Below are positions 7,397-15,635 of a stretch of DNA of 64,000 nt, in pieces. The notes below the pieces were generated by a model. The model was not told the DNA's origin, did not search any database, and saw nothing but the letters and a program-made list of their open reading frames with translations. Every line of letters begins with the position of its first letter. The first letter of the stretch is position 1. This DNA is from JAVBPR01 sp031549485 (lineage in GTDB: Bacteria > Bacillota > Clostridia > Oscillospirales > Feifaniaceae). The position numbers and the translations under genes were made by a program. Location of the stretch: positions 62,001 through 126,000 of the forward strand of contig JAVBPR010000008.1 of assembly GCA_031549485.1 (NCBI GenBank), read 5' to 3'.

Positions 7397-9498
7397 AAAA
7401 GAATTCTTCGATTTTATCAAAAGTATCAAAGCAGGCCCTGCTCCTCTCGCTTCTTTCGATAGCGGTCATAACGGTTGTTTTCGCTTTCGGAATCGGTTTT
7501 TTAAGGCAAAACACCCTTACGACAAGCACAAAGCTCGGCAATTCGGCGGCGGAGGACAGCAAGAGCGCGATGGAGACCCAAACGCTCCAACAGCTTCAAA
7601 CCTTAGCGATGGGAAAAGCCGCCCTTAGCGACGAAAAACTTGACGAGCTTCAAAATTACATAAAAATGCTAAGCGATAACGCCACAAAAGTTATGTCAAG
7701 CCCCGAAAAATATCTTCCGGCGCCTATAATATCAAACACCCAGACGGCGAGCGGGAAATATATCATACAGCTTTTGCACAGCGAGGATACCACCGCAGCT
7801 TCGCTTAAAAGCGAAACCGATCTTATCGGAAATAATACCAACCTTATGCTGAATATCGCCGAAAACGGCGCTAACGTTCAGTCGGCATATATCGGCACGC
7901 AGAGCGGCGCTTTTGTTCTTGCAGTTGAAACAAATCTCGCCGCAAAAAGCGATATACTGGATCCCCGCACCCGCGGCTGGTACATTGAAGCGAAGGAAGC
8001 AAACGATATCATTTGGACTGATGTCTATGACGATCAGCATGGCAGAGGTCTTGCGATTACCTGCGCCGCTCCTTTTTATAACGGCGCGGGAGAAATCAAA
8101 GGCGTTGTCGGAATCGGTTCGCTTCTTACCAATCTAAACGATATTATTGTCGGCACAAAAATCGGCGATACAGGTTATGCCTTTGTTCTTAATGACAAAG
8201 GTCAGATGATTATTTCGCCGACAATCAAAAAAGATGAAAGCGGCAAGATAATCCGCGAAAACCTTCTTGTAAGCGAAAACGAGAGCCTGCGCGAAGCCGC
8301 CAAAAAAATGGTTGCCGGCGGAAGCGGCATCGAAAAAGTCACCGTAGACGGCAAGGAATACTATATGGCTTTTGAGCCGTTTAAAGCGCTTCCCTGGAGC
8401 ATCGCAACCCTCATCACTGTTGAAGAAGCCCTTCGTCCCGCCACTATGTCGGAGACGAACATTATCGGTCTTAAAGACACCGCATTGTCAAATAGAAACT
8501 TTGCGATTTTAATTTTGATAATCGTGCTGCTTTTCGTTCTCGCCATTCTTATCCCTGTTGTAATTTACTTTTCGAGAAACGCGGCAAAACGCCTGACCAG
8601 CCCTATCATAAATCTTACAAACGATGCAAGCATTATCGGACAAGGCAATTTTTCGAAAAAACTTACCGCAAACACCGGTGACGAAATCGAAACGCTTGCA
8701 GGCGCTTTTAATAGCATGATTGATAACATCCAGACGATTACAGCCGATAAGGAAAGAATTTCGGCCGAGCTCAATGTCGCCAACAATATACAGCACTCTA
8801 TGCTGCCCTGCATTTTCCCCGCTTTCCCCGAGCGAAAAGAGTTTGATATCTATGCCACCATGCTTCCGGCCAAAGAAGTCGGCGGAGATTTTTATGACTT
8901 CTTTTTGGTCGATGAGGACCATCTCGGCATCGTTATGGCCGACGTTTCGGGCAAAGGCGTTCCGGCGGCGCTTTTCATGGTTATCACAAAAACTCTTATC
9001 AAAAACTATGCCCAGCTTGGAATTTCGCCCTCCGAAGTTTTCACAAGGGCGAATAATCAGCTTTGCGACGGAAACGACGCGGGCATGTTTGTTACCGCGT
9101 TTATGGGCATACTAAATATCAAGACCGGCGAATTCAAATATGTGAACGCGGGGCATAATCCGCCGTGTATTAAAAAAGTTTCGGGAGAATTTGAATTTAT
9201 GCGCGCGCCGGCCGGCTTTGTCCTCGCCGGTATGGAGGGTATAAAATATAAGGAAAACTCCACCGTTTTCGAAAAGGGCGACACGATTTTCCTTTACACC
9301 GACGGCGTTACCGAAGCGACCGATATAAATAATGAGCTGTTTTCCGATCCGCGTCTTACCGAGGTTCTAAACAAATACAAAGACGAGGATTTGAAATCAA
9401 TTTTGACAGGGATTAAAGCCGAGATTGACCTTTTTGTCGGAAAAGCTCCTCAGTTTGACGATATTACCATGCTCGGTCTGACCTATAAGGGGGAATAA
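7393..9498 (+). CDS. Cache-HAMP-PP2C sensor phosphatase (RsbU/SpoIIE type)
   Basis: 701-residue membrane receptor. A first helix (~13-35) leads into a large extracytoplasmic dCache sensor (~40-360, with DPRTRGWYIEAKE and the following WTDVYDD typical of that fold). A second helix (~370-392) is followed by HAMP (~393-447) and a PP2C phosphatase (~470-700) with metal-binding aspartates in EVGGDFYDFF, VMADVSGKGVPAALFM, YTDGVTEA and FDDITML. It should sense an extracellular small molecule, plausibly an amino acid given the operon, and dephosphorylate the STAS protein (3054). It is translationally coupled to the GNAT gene and followed after one base by the RsbW-like kinase gene. Confidence 0.93.
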   Translation: MKKNSSILSKVSKQALLLSLLSIAVITVVFAFGIGFLRQNTLTTSTKLGNSAAEDSKSAMETQTLQQLQTLAMGKAALSDEKLDELQNYIKMLSDNATKVMSSPEKYLPAPIISNTQTASGKYIIQLLHSEDTTAASLKSETDLIGNNTNLMLNIAENGANVQSAYIGTQSGAFVLAVETNLAAKSDILDPRTRGWYIEAKEANDIIWTDVYDDQHGRGLAITCAAPFYNGAGEIKGVVGIGSLLTNLNDIIVGTKIGDTGYAFVLNDKGQMIISPTIKKDESGKIIRENLLVSENESLREAAKKMVAGGSGIEKVTVDGKEYYMAFEPFKALPWSIATLITVEEALRPATMSETNIIGLKDTALSNRNFAILILIIVLLFVLAILIPVVIYFSRNAAKRLTSPIINLTNDASIIGQGNFSKKLTANTGDEIETLAGAFNSMIDNIQTITADKERISAELNVANNIQHSMLPCIFPAFPERKEFDIYATMLPAKEVGGDFYDFFLVDEDHLGIVMADVSGKGVPAALFMVITKTLIKNYAQLGISPSEVFTRANNQLCDGNDAGMFVTAFMGILNIKTGEFKYVNAGHNPPCIKKVSGEFEFMRAPAGFVLAGMEGIKYKENSTVFEKGDTIFLYTDGVTEATDINNELFSDPRLTEVLNKYKDEDLKSILTGIKAEIDLFVGKAPQFDDITMLGLTYKGE

Positions 9499-9499
9499 A

Positions 9500-9907
9500 A
9501 TGAAAGAAATAACGCTAAATGCTGCGACCGAAAATTTAGACGCGGTTTTAGATTTTGTCAATGCGGAGCTTCAGGCAAAGGATTTCCCGATGAAAGCCTG
9601 CATGCAGATTGCAATTGCCGTTGAGGAAATCTTTGTAAATATCGCGCACTATGCATACGCAGGCGATGTCGGCAAGGCGACAGTGAAATGCGGCATAAGC
9701 GGCGTTCCGCCCGAAGCGGAGATTGTTTTTGCCGACAGCGGAATCCCCTATAATCCCCTTCTTAAAACCGATCCGGATACCACACTTTCGGCCGAGGAGC
9801 GGGACATCGGCGGCCTTGGAATTCTCATGGTCAAAAAGAGTATGGACAGCGTTGAATATAACTACGAAAACGGTCAAAATATTCTCACGATTAAAAAAAA
9901 GTCGTAA
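9500..9907 (+). CDS. RsbW/SpoIIAB-like anti-sigma serine kinase
   Basis: 135 residues, a complete HATPase_c_2 domain. The N-box AVEEIFVNIAHYAY keeps the Glu-Glu and Asn, G1 is FADSGIPYNPL with its Asp, and G2 is RDIGGLGILMVKKSMD. These residues make it the only intact ATP-binding kinase among the RsbW-like domains of this operon, so it is the likely kinase that phosphorylates the STAS protein. The gene starts at 9500, two bases after the stop of the phosphatase gene, with AAGGGGG just upstream. It is the last gene of the operon; a strong terminator follows. Whether it also binds a sigma factor encoded elsewhere is open. Confidence 0.93.
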   Translation: MKEITLNAATENLDAVLDFVNAELQAKDFPMKACMQIAIAVEEIFVNIAHYAYAGDVGKATVKCGISGVPPEAEIVFADSGIPYNPLLKTDPDTTLSAEERDIGGLGILMVKKSMDSVEYNYENGQNILTIKKKS

Positions 9908-9930
9908 TCTAAAATTTTACTGTTATATTA

Positions 9931-9983
9931 AAATCGACCGCAAACAAAGGTCAAAGTTCTTTTGTTTGCGGCCGATTTTTATT
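9931..9983 (+). terminator. Rho-independent terminator of the transporter/partner-switch operon
   Basis: A ~19-bp stem (AAATCGACCGCAAACAAAG pairing with its near complement at 9959-9977) with a short loop, followed by TTTTTATTTTT. It closes the plus-strand operon about 25 bases after the kinase stop. Confidence 0.85.
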
Positions 9984-10063
9984 TTTGCATAAATTCTTAC
10001 CTCTCGAAAGAACGAACCATGCCTTTTTCTACCGAATACAATATGTTGAAAGGAGGTGGAAAA

Positions 10064-10444
10064 ATGGCACTCATTAACAGAATTGATAATATTGCAAGCG
10101 TCACATATGACGGAGAAACAATCGACAGTTTACCCGCAGAAACCCTGCTATTGCTTGCTCCGACCATTACAAAAGCGGTAGATATGCCGACGGCGAGCAT
10201 CGGAGATATTTTGACCTATGACGTAACAATCACCAATGTCGGTTTGACAGAGATAACCGACCTCGCGTTCAGCGATACAATTCCGGCGGGAAGCGAATAT
10301 GTCGACGGCTCTTTTAAACTTGACGGAACTACAGTTACCCCGGTAATTGCCGGAGGCGTTCTCAGCTACACGATACCGACTATAACCGCTCTTGGAAACG
10401 CCGTTATTCAGTTTCAAGTTGAAGTTATCGGCGGAGAAATCTAA
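10064..10444 (+). CDS. Small DUF11-domain protein
   Basis: 126 residues with a very strong AAGGAGGTGG site before ATG 10064; longer in-frame starts lack one. Residues ~30-125 form a single DUF11 beta-sandwich: TKAVDMPTASIGDILTYDVT, then ITNVGLTEITDLAFSDTIPAG, then YVDGSFKLDG. This domain usually occurs in tandem on large surface proteins, but here there is no signal peptide, membrane helix or sorting motif. The gene follows the operon terminator and probably has its own transcript. A non-classical cell-surface or spore-associated location is possible; I cannot assign a function. Confidence 0.75.
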   Translation: MALINRIDNIASVTYDGETIDSLPAETLLLLAPTITKAVDMPTASIGDILTYDVTITNVGLTEITDLAFSDTIPAGSEYVDGSFKLDGTTVTPVIAGGVLSYTIPTITALGNAVIQFQVEVIGGEI

Positions 10445-10684
10445 ACGCATTATTCGTAAATGCCGTTGCGGCTGCTGTATCATTGAATTCTATGAAATAT
10501 GTTACCCTGCAAAAATCGCAAGCCGGTCAAAAATATATTATAACGGGCAATGCATATGCAGCAATTGCACGGTAACGCTGATTTGTTAAACTGAATTATA
10601 TACCGCAAATAAATTTAAAAAAATTGCTAAGTCCTCTGCTCTATACCTTTTTTGTGGCGCGGAGAGTTAGTTATCAATATGTGG
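10445..10684 (+). other. Gene-free stretch with a cysteine-rich open frame
   Basis: No start codon with a ribosome binding site is visible. One frame stays open from inside the DUF11 gene to 10589 and, after the DUF11 stop, reads a peptide with nine cysteines in about 43 residues (KCRCGCCII... QCICSNC). It overlaps the DUF11 3' end in the +1 frame. It may be chance, or a frameshifted tail of the DUF11 protein. The rest is AT-rich with no recognised RNA family. Confidence 0.35.
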
Positions 10685-10720
10685 AAAGGCGCGCGGGTAA
10701 ACCCGCGCGCCTTTATTTTT
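10685..10720 (+). terminator. Rho-independent terminator
   Basis: A 14-bp stem (AAAGGCGCGCGGGT with its exact complement, 2-base loop) followed by TTTATTTTT. It ends transcription from the DUF11 region and insulates the cyclase gene. Confidence 0.85.
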
Positions 10721-10773
10721 ATGATATAATAATTATATAAGTTTTAAAGAGAATCCGGCGCAAAGGAGAATAT

Positions 10774-12573
10774 ATGAAAAACAAGAAAATTATCAGTATT
10801 GCAATTTGCTTTATCCTTGCTCTTTTACTTGCTTTTTCAATGCAGCAGAAGCTGCTTTTCCCTCTTGACAGCGCGATTTCCGATAAGATGTTTCAGGAAG
10901 GGTACGCGCTTTCGGGAAATGTTGTAATAATCGGAATCGATAGCAGATCACTTGACGAGTTCGGCCCGTGGCCGTGGGATCGCAAAGTTATAGCCGAGGC
11001 GATTGACAAACTAAATGAAATACCCGAGCAGCGGCCCGCCGCAATCGGCACCGATATTATTTTCGGCGGGGAAACAAATCCCGAATCGGACCAAAAACTT
11101 GTCGAAGCCGCCGGAAAATACGGGAATGTGGTAGTCGCCTGCAACGGCGAATTCGGTTCGGGAATTTTCGGGGAGGGCGAAAACATTGTTTTTGACGACT
11201 TTGCCGTTAAAAATTTCGTAGAACCTTTTCCCGCCCTTAAAGCCGTTACAAAGCAAGGACATATAAATTCGATGTTTGATACCGACGGGATTTTGCGGCA
11301 TTCGCTATTTTATCTGACCTTGCAAAACGGCGAAAAAATCCCCTCTTTTGCATACGCTCTTTTCTCGATGTTTGCAGACCATAGCGGGCTTCCCGCCGAG
11401 ATTTCCCCCTCTCTTGACTCGCTCGGCAGATACTATCAGGTTTACGCGGGCGAGCCCGAAATTTTCTTTGACGGGCTCGGCGTTTCGGATTTGCTTGCTG
11501 GCGATATTTCACCCGATTTTTACGCAGACAAAATCGTACTTATCGGACCTGCCGACGCCTCTCTGCAGGACTTTGTTCTGACCTCTGCCGACCACGCCAA
11601 AAAAATGTACGGCACCGAATATCAGGCGAATGCGGTCGAAGCGATGATACAAAACGAGTTTAGAAAAGAAGCTGCTGAACTTCCGCAAGCTATCGCGCTT
11701 TTCGCAGTTATATTTATTTTTCTTGTCTGGCTTCAAAACCGCAAAATCATATCCTCGGTTATCGCCTTTGTTGTAATTGCCGGCGCGTATATCGGGCTTT
11801 GTTTCCTGCTTGGCTCTAAGGGGCTGTTTTTGCACCCGCTTTACCTTCCCGCTTATGCCGCAATCTGCTTTGTCGGCTCTGTCGGACTTAACTATTACCG
11901 CGCCGCGAAAGAGAAAAAGGCGATTACAAACACCTTTAAAAAATATGTCGCGCCAGAAATCGTTGCGGATATTTTAAAGCAGGGGCAAAACCCGCTTGAC
12001 GCCGGCGGAAAGCTCACCGATGTCGCGGTGCTGTTTGTAGATATCCGCGGATTTACCCCGATGTCAGAATCGCTTTCCCCTGTGCAGGTTGTCGAAATTT
12101 TAAATAAATACCTCACCCTGACCTCCGAAAGCATTATGTCAAACGGCGGCACACTTGATAAATTTATCGGCGATGCTACCATGGCCTTTTGGGGCGCGCC
12201 GCTGCCGCAGGAGGATTACATTTTCAAGGCGGTCAAGGCGGCGCTTGCAATGGTCGAGGGCTCGAAAGCGCTCGGGCAAGAGCTTTTGGAGAAATACGGC
12301 AAGACTGTCAGTTTCGGCATCGGCGTTCACTGCGGCCCCGCAGTTATCGGAAATATCGGCGCTAAAATAAGGATGGACTATACGGCAATCGGCGACACGG
12401 TAAACACCGCCGCGCGCCTTGAATCCAACGCCCCTGCCGGCAAAGTGCTTATCAGCCGCGCGGTTGCCGACGCGCTTGAAGGAAGAATAAAAACGACATC
12501 ACTCGGCGACAGCATAAAGCTGAAGGGCAAGAGCGAAGGCTTCGAAATTTTGACCTTGGACGGTCTGGTGTAA
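10774..12573 (+). CDS. CHASE2-domain class III adenylate cyclase
   Basis: 599 residues with AAAGGAG before ATG 10774. An N-terminal helix is followed by a CHASE2 extracellular sensor (~25-305, with VVIIGIDSRSLDEFGPWPWDR near its start), three membrane helices (~307-385) and a class III cyclase domain (~405-595). Catalytic features are all present: metal Asp in VLFVDIRGFT and in KFIGDATMAFWG, the adenine-selecting Lys of LDKFIGD and Asp of MDYTAIGD, and the transition-state Asn/Arg in VNTAARLES. The Lys/Asp pair predicts ATP rather than GTP as substrate. It should convert an extracellular cue to cAMP. It stands alone between terminators. Confidence 0.9.
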   Translation: MKNKKIISIAICFILALLLAFSMQQKLLFPLDSAISDKMFQEGYALSGNVVIIGIDSRSLDEFGPWPWDRKVIAEAIDKLNEIPEQRPAAIGTDIIFGGETNPESDQKLVEAAGKYGNVVVACNGEFGSGIFGEGENIVFDDFAVKNFVEPFPALKAVTKQGHINSMFDTDGILRHSLFYLTLQNGEKIPSFAYALFSMFADHSGLPAEISPSLDSLGRYYQVYAGEPEIFFDGLGVSDLLAGDISPDFYADKIVLIGPADASLQDFVLTSADHAKKMYGTEYQANAVEAMIQNEFRKEAAELPQAIALFAVIFIFLVWLQNRKIISSVIAFVVIAGAYIGLCFLLGSKGLFLHPLYLPAYAAICFVGSVGLNYYRAAKEKKAITNTFKKYVAPEIVADILKQGQNPLDAGGKLTDVAVLFVDIRGFTPMSESLSPVQVVEILNKYLTLTSESIMSNGGTLDKFIGDATMAFWGAPLPQEDYIFKAVKAALAMVEGSKALGQELLEKYGKTVSFGIGVHCGPAVIGNIGAKIRMDYTAIGDTVNTAARLESNAPAGKVLISRAVADALEGRIKTTSLGDSIKLKGKSEGFEILTLDGLV

Positions 12574-12606
12574 AATAAATCTTAGCGCAACCTTATATAA
12601 ATTAAG

Positions 12607-12647
12607 AAAAGCGTATTAAAACACTTCATGTGTTTTTTAATACGCTT
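12607..12647. terminator. Hairpin terminator after the cyclase gene
   Basis: An 18-bp stem (AAAAGCGTATTAAAACAC with near-perfect complement, 5-base loop). The T-run is inside the stem, so it could act in both directions. An extended palindrome reaches the flanking TTAAGA/TCTTAA. Confidence 0.7.
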
Positions 12648-12740
12648 ATCTTAATAAATTTTTAAGAATTCTGCTTACTTTTTCGTAAGAATTCCCTTTT
12701 ATAATATTTGACAAAGGGGATAAAGATTGGGGGTGAAAAA

Positions 12741-13442
12741 TTGGATAAACAGACGATACTTGTAGTTGATGACGATAAGGCGATTGCCGAGAGCACATCT
12801 ATTTATCTGAAAAATGAGGGGTTTAATGTTTTAACTACATATAACGGCATTGAAGCGCTGAATATTTTAGATGCAAATACCGTTCATTTAATAATCCTTG
12901 ATATTATGATGCCGAAAATGGACGGAATAACAGCAATGCTTAAAGTCCGGGAAAGCAAAAATATTCCGATAATATTATTGTCGGCTAAATCTGAAGAAAC
13001 CGACAAAATATTAGGGCTCTCTCTCGGCGCCGATGATTACATAACCAAACCGTTTTCCCCTTTAGAATTAATCGCAAGGGTTAAATCCGCTTTAAGACGA
13101 TATACAAACCTTGGCAGTATGACCGAGCAAAGCGGCAAGATTTACATTGACGGGCTGGAATTTGATACAGTTAATAAATGCGTCAAAATCGACGGCGCAG
13201 AAGTTAAGCTAACGCCTATCGAGTATAAAATTTTACAGCTTCTATGCCAAAATCCAAACAGGATATTTTCAGCAGAAGAAATATATCAGAAAGTTTGGAA
13301 CGAGGACGTTTTTGTAAATGACAACACAATTGCCGTGCATATAAGGCGTATTCGCGAAAAGATTGAGATTGACCCGAAAAAGCCAAAATATTTAAAGGTG
13401 GTGTGGGGCATTGGGTATAAAATTGAAAAATGCAAGTTATAG
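12741..13442 (+). CDS. OmpR/PhoB-family response regulator
   Basis: 233 residues. The receiver domain (1-~120) has the acidic pair in LVVDDDKA, the phospho-acceptor Asp in LIILDIMMPKMDG and the Lys in YITKPFSPLEL. The C-terminal winged helix (~140-230) shows LTPIEYKILQLLCQNPNRIF and the recognition region DNTIAVHIRRIREKIE. It is the DNA-binding half of a two-component system whose kinase gene overlaps its 3' end. Start set at TTG 12741, which has GGGGGTG 6 bases upstream; a further in-frame TTG at 12708 lacks a site. A TATAAT lies at 12700-12705, but the matching -35 is weak. Target genes unknown. Confidence 0.9.
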   Translation: MDKQTILVVDDDKAIAESTSIYLKNEGFNVLTTYNGIEALNILDANTVHLIILDIMMPKMDGITAMLKVRESKNIPIILLSAKSEETDKILGLSLGADDYITKPFSPLELIARVKSALRRYTNLGSMTEQSGKIYIDGLEFDTVNKCVKIDGAEVKLTPIEYKILQLLCQNPNRIFSAEEIYQKVWNEDVFVNDNTIAVHIRRIREKIEIDPKKPKYLKVVWGIGYKIEKCKL

Positions 13443-15579
13443 CACATGGGCAAAAACGATAGCGTTTTTGCTCGCAATAATTTCTTTTGCGGCGGCATTT
13501 TCTTTTATCGCAAAAATGTTTGTTTCATCAGACGGCGCGGTGGAACTGTTTGCAAAAGATTATATAAGCAGCAACCATACTTTGGGAAGCTTGTATGGTA
13601 ATCTTGAAGAATCTTTAATATTAAAAAACGAGGATTATATTGTAAACGAGCTTGCCGCTGAGTGTGATAAGCAAATTTCAGATTCTCTTGTAAAGCTGGA
13701 GTCGGCTAAAACTTTTCTAAGTTCTATGCAAGGTATCTATTATTATGTTTCGGACGGTGAAAACATTTTTACAAATTGCGGAATGACGACCGACGCCGAA
13801 TTTAAAAAATTCGAGTTATATATTGTTACAGACGGTTATACATATGATTCTACGCTTTCTTTTTATCCGGGAGAATCACAAATTCCCGAAAGAGAAAATA
13901 CGAAGGTTTTTATAGCTGTGGAGCCATACGCTGAGGGAAACGCAAATGTTATGTATTCACATTTAAGCACTCTTGTGACACTGAAAAACGAAGAAAATAT
14001 CAGAGCTGTTTGTCTTAAGGAAAGGGACGAGCGAGTCCATAATACGTTTCAGAGATTTGCGGTGTACCAAAAATATCTGAAAAACTTAGAAGGAATATAT
14101 TATTATGCCGCAGACGGCGAAAGCGTTTTTACAAATTGCGGGATGACGACCGCCGACGAGTTTAAAAAATTTAAGTATTATAATATCATTGACGGCTATG
14201 AAGAAGATCTGAAAATAAGCAATAATATTTATACATCACCGGAGGCCGGCAAAAAAATCTTTATTTCGTTTGATGATACTTTCGTTGCAGAAAAGCAAGC
14301 GGAGTTTACCCAAACAAAGGCGGCATTGCAAAAAGATTTATGGCAAATACTTGCGCTGTTTGTCATAGGACTTTTGGCGCTCGTATATTTGCTTTTTGTA
14401 TGCGGCAGGGATAAGGACAAAAAAATAAATATGCTCGTTATCGACAGGCTTTGGACCGAGTTTTCCTTTGTCGGGATGTTTTCGGTGGCGGCAGGGTTTG
14501 TTGCAACGGCCGCCCATATTTTCGGAAGCGCCCGCGAAATTTATACCGCGTTCCCGCCTGCCATTCTGGTCATAACAGCTATTTTCTGCGCCGCATTCCT
14601 TATGTTTTTATTCTCTCTTGTAAGGCATATAAAAAACAGAACTCTTATAAAGCATAGCTTTATTTATATCATTTGCCGCAAGATTGGTCATATATTTAAA
14701 ACTATTTTTGACATTACGCCTCTTAAAGTAAAAATCATCGGAGCCGTGCTTGTTGCCGAATTTATTGCAGCTCTCGCCGCGGCATTTCTTTGGGGTTCTC
14801 ACTCCTTCTTTATCTTTTTCTTTTTGCTGATTATCGGAACGGTCGGAAGCCTGTATTTTATCATCAAACATGTGTTAAAACCTTATGACGATGAAGTAAA
14901 AACAAGACTCGAGCTGTCGCTAAACAGGGAGATGAAAGCAGAGCGCCTCAAAACCGAACTTATTACAAATGTTTCACATGACCTGAAAACACCGCTTACC
15001 GCCATAATAAATTATTCTGATTTGCTTTTAAAACAGGACGGCAACAACGACTATGCAAAAGTTATTTATGAAAAAAGCCAGAAATTGAAAACACTTACAG
15101 AAGATTTGTTTGAAGTATCAAAAGCGCAAAGCGGAAATATCGCCACAAATATCGAGACCCTGAATATTTCTGAACTTATAAACCAGACGCTTGCGGAATT
15201 TGACGATTACGCCGTTGAATTCAAGCTGGATGTTGAAAATATAAGCGTTTTGGCAGACGGAAAACTTATGAGCAGAGTGTTTGAAAACCTAATCGGAAAT
15301 ATCGTAAAATACGCATTGCCAAATACCCGCGCTTATATCGACGCTTTCCAAAAAAACGGCAAGGTATATATCACATTTAAAAATATAGCAAATTATGAAA
15401 TGAATTTTAAAAACGATGAAATTACCGAGCGTTTTTCAAGGGGAGATACTGCAAGGTCTATGGACGGTAACGGTCTCGGGCTTGCTATTGCAACAAGCTA
15501 TACAGAAGCTTGCGGAGGAAAACTAACCATTGACACCGACGGAGATTTATTTAAAGTAACCATCGTATTTAGCAAGTAA
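13411..15579 (+). CDS. Multi-pass sensor histidine kinase with duplicated sensor
   Basis: 722 residues; TTG start at 13411 with AAGGTGGTG before it, overlapping the regulator gene by 32 bases, so the pair is translationally coupled. A first helix (~12-32) precedes a ~275-residue extracytoplasmic region that holds two copies of a ~90-residue unit; each has a GIYYY core, FTNCGMTT and EFKKF. Then come about five helices (~315-490), a HisKA dimerisation domain with the phospho-acceptor His in VSHDLKTPLTAI, and an HATPase domain with NLIGNIVKYA and GNGLGLAIA boxes. One cysteine per repeat (TNCGMTT) suggests a disulfide or ligand contact. Signal unknown. Confidence 0.9.
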   Translation: MGIKLKNASYSTWAKTIAFLLAIISFAAAFSFIAKMFVSSDGAVELFAKDYISSNHTLGSLYGNLEESLILKNEDYIVNELAAECDKQISDSLVKLESAKTFLSSMQGIYYYVSDGENIFTNCGMTTDAEFKKFELYIVTDGYTYDSTLSFYPGESQIPERENTKVFIAVEPYAEGNANVMYSHLSTLVTLKNEENIRAVCLKERDERVHNTFQRFAVYQKYLKNLEGIYYYAADGESVFTNCGMTTADEFKKFKYYNIIDGYEEDLKISNNIYTSPEAGKKIFISFDDTFVAEKQAEFTQTKAALQKDLWQILALFVIGLLALVYLLFVCGRDKDKKINMLVIDRLWTEFSFVGMFSVAAGFVATAAHIFGSAREIYTAFPPAILVITAIFCAAFLMFLFSLVRHIKNRTLIKHSFIYIICRKIGHIFKTIFDITPLKVKIIGAVLVAEFIAALAAAFLWGSHSFFIFFFLLIIGTVGSLYFIIKHVLKPYDDEVKTRLELSLNREMKAERLKTELITNVSHDLKTPLTAIINYSDLLLKQDGNNDYAKVIYEKSQKLKTLTEDLFEVSKAQSGNIATNIETLNISELINQTLAEFDDYAVEFKLDVENISVLADGKLMSRVFENLIGNIVKYALPNTRAYIDAFQKNGKVYITFKNIANYEMNFKNDEITERFSRGDTARSMDGNGLGLAIATSYTEACGGKLTIDTDGDLFKVTIVFSK

Positions 15580-15593
15580 AATATAAAAAAAGT

Positions 15594-15625
15594 AAAAGCC
15601 CGAGGGAAAATCCCTCGGGCTTTTT
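15594..15625. terminator. Bidirectional terminator between convergent genes
   Basis: Stem AAAAGCCCGAGGGA with its complement, 3-base loop, A-run on one side and T-run on the other. It separates the histidine kinase gene (plus) from the NHL/SLH gene (minus). Confidence 0.85.
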
Positions 15626-15635
15626 GCAAAATTTA

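Noticed and set aside
12708..12740. Longer start for the response regulator
   Set aside because: The extra 11 residues precede the receiver domain and lack a ribosome binding site; the TTG at 12741 has one.
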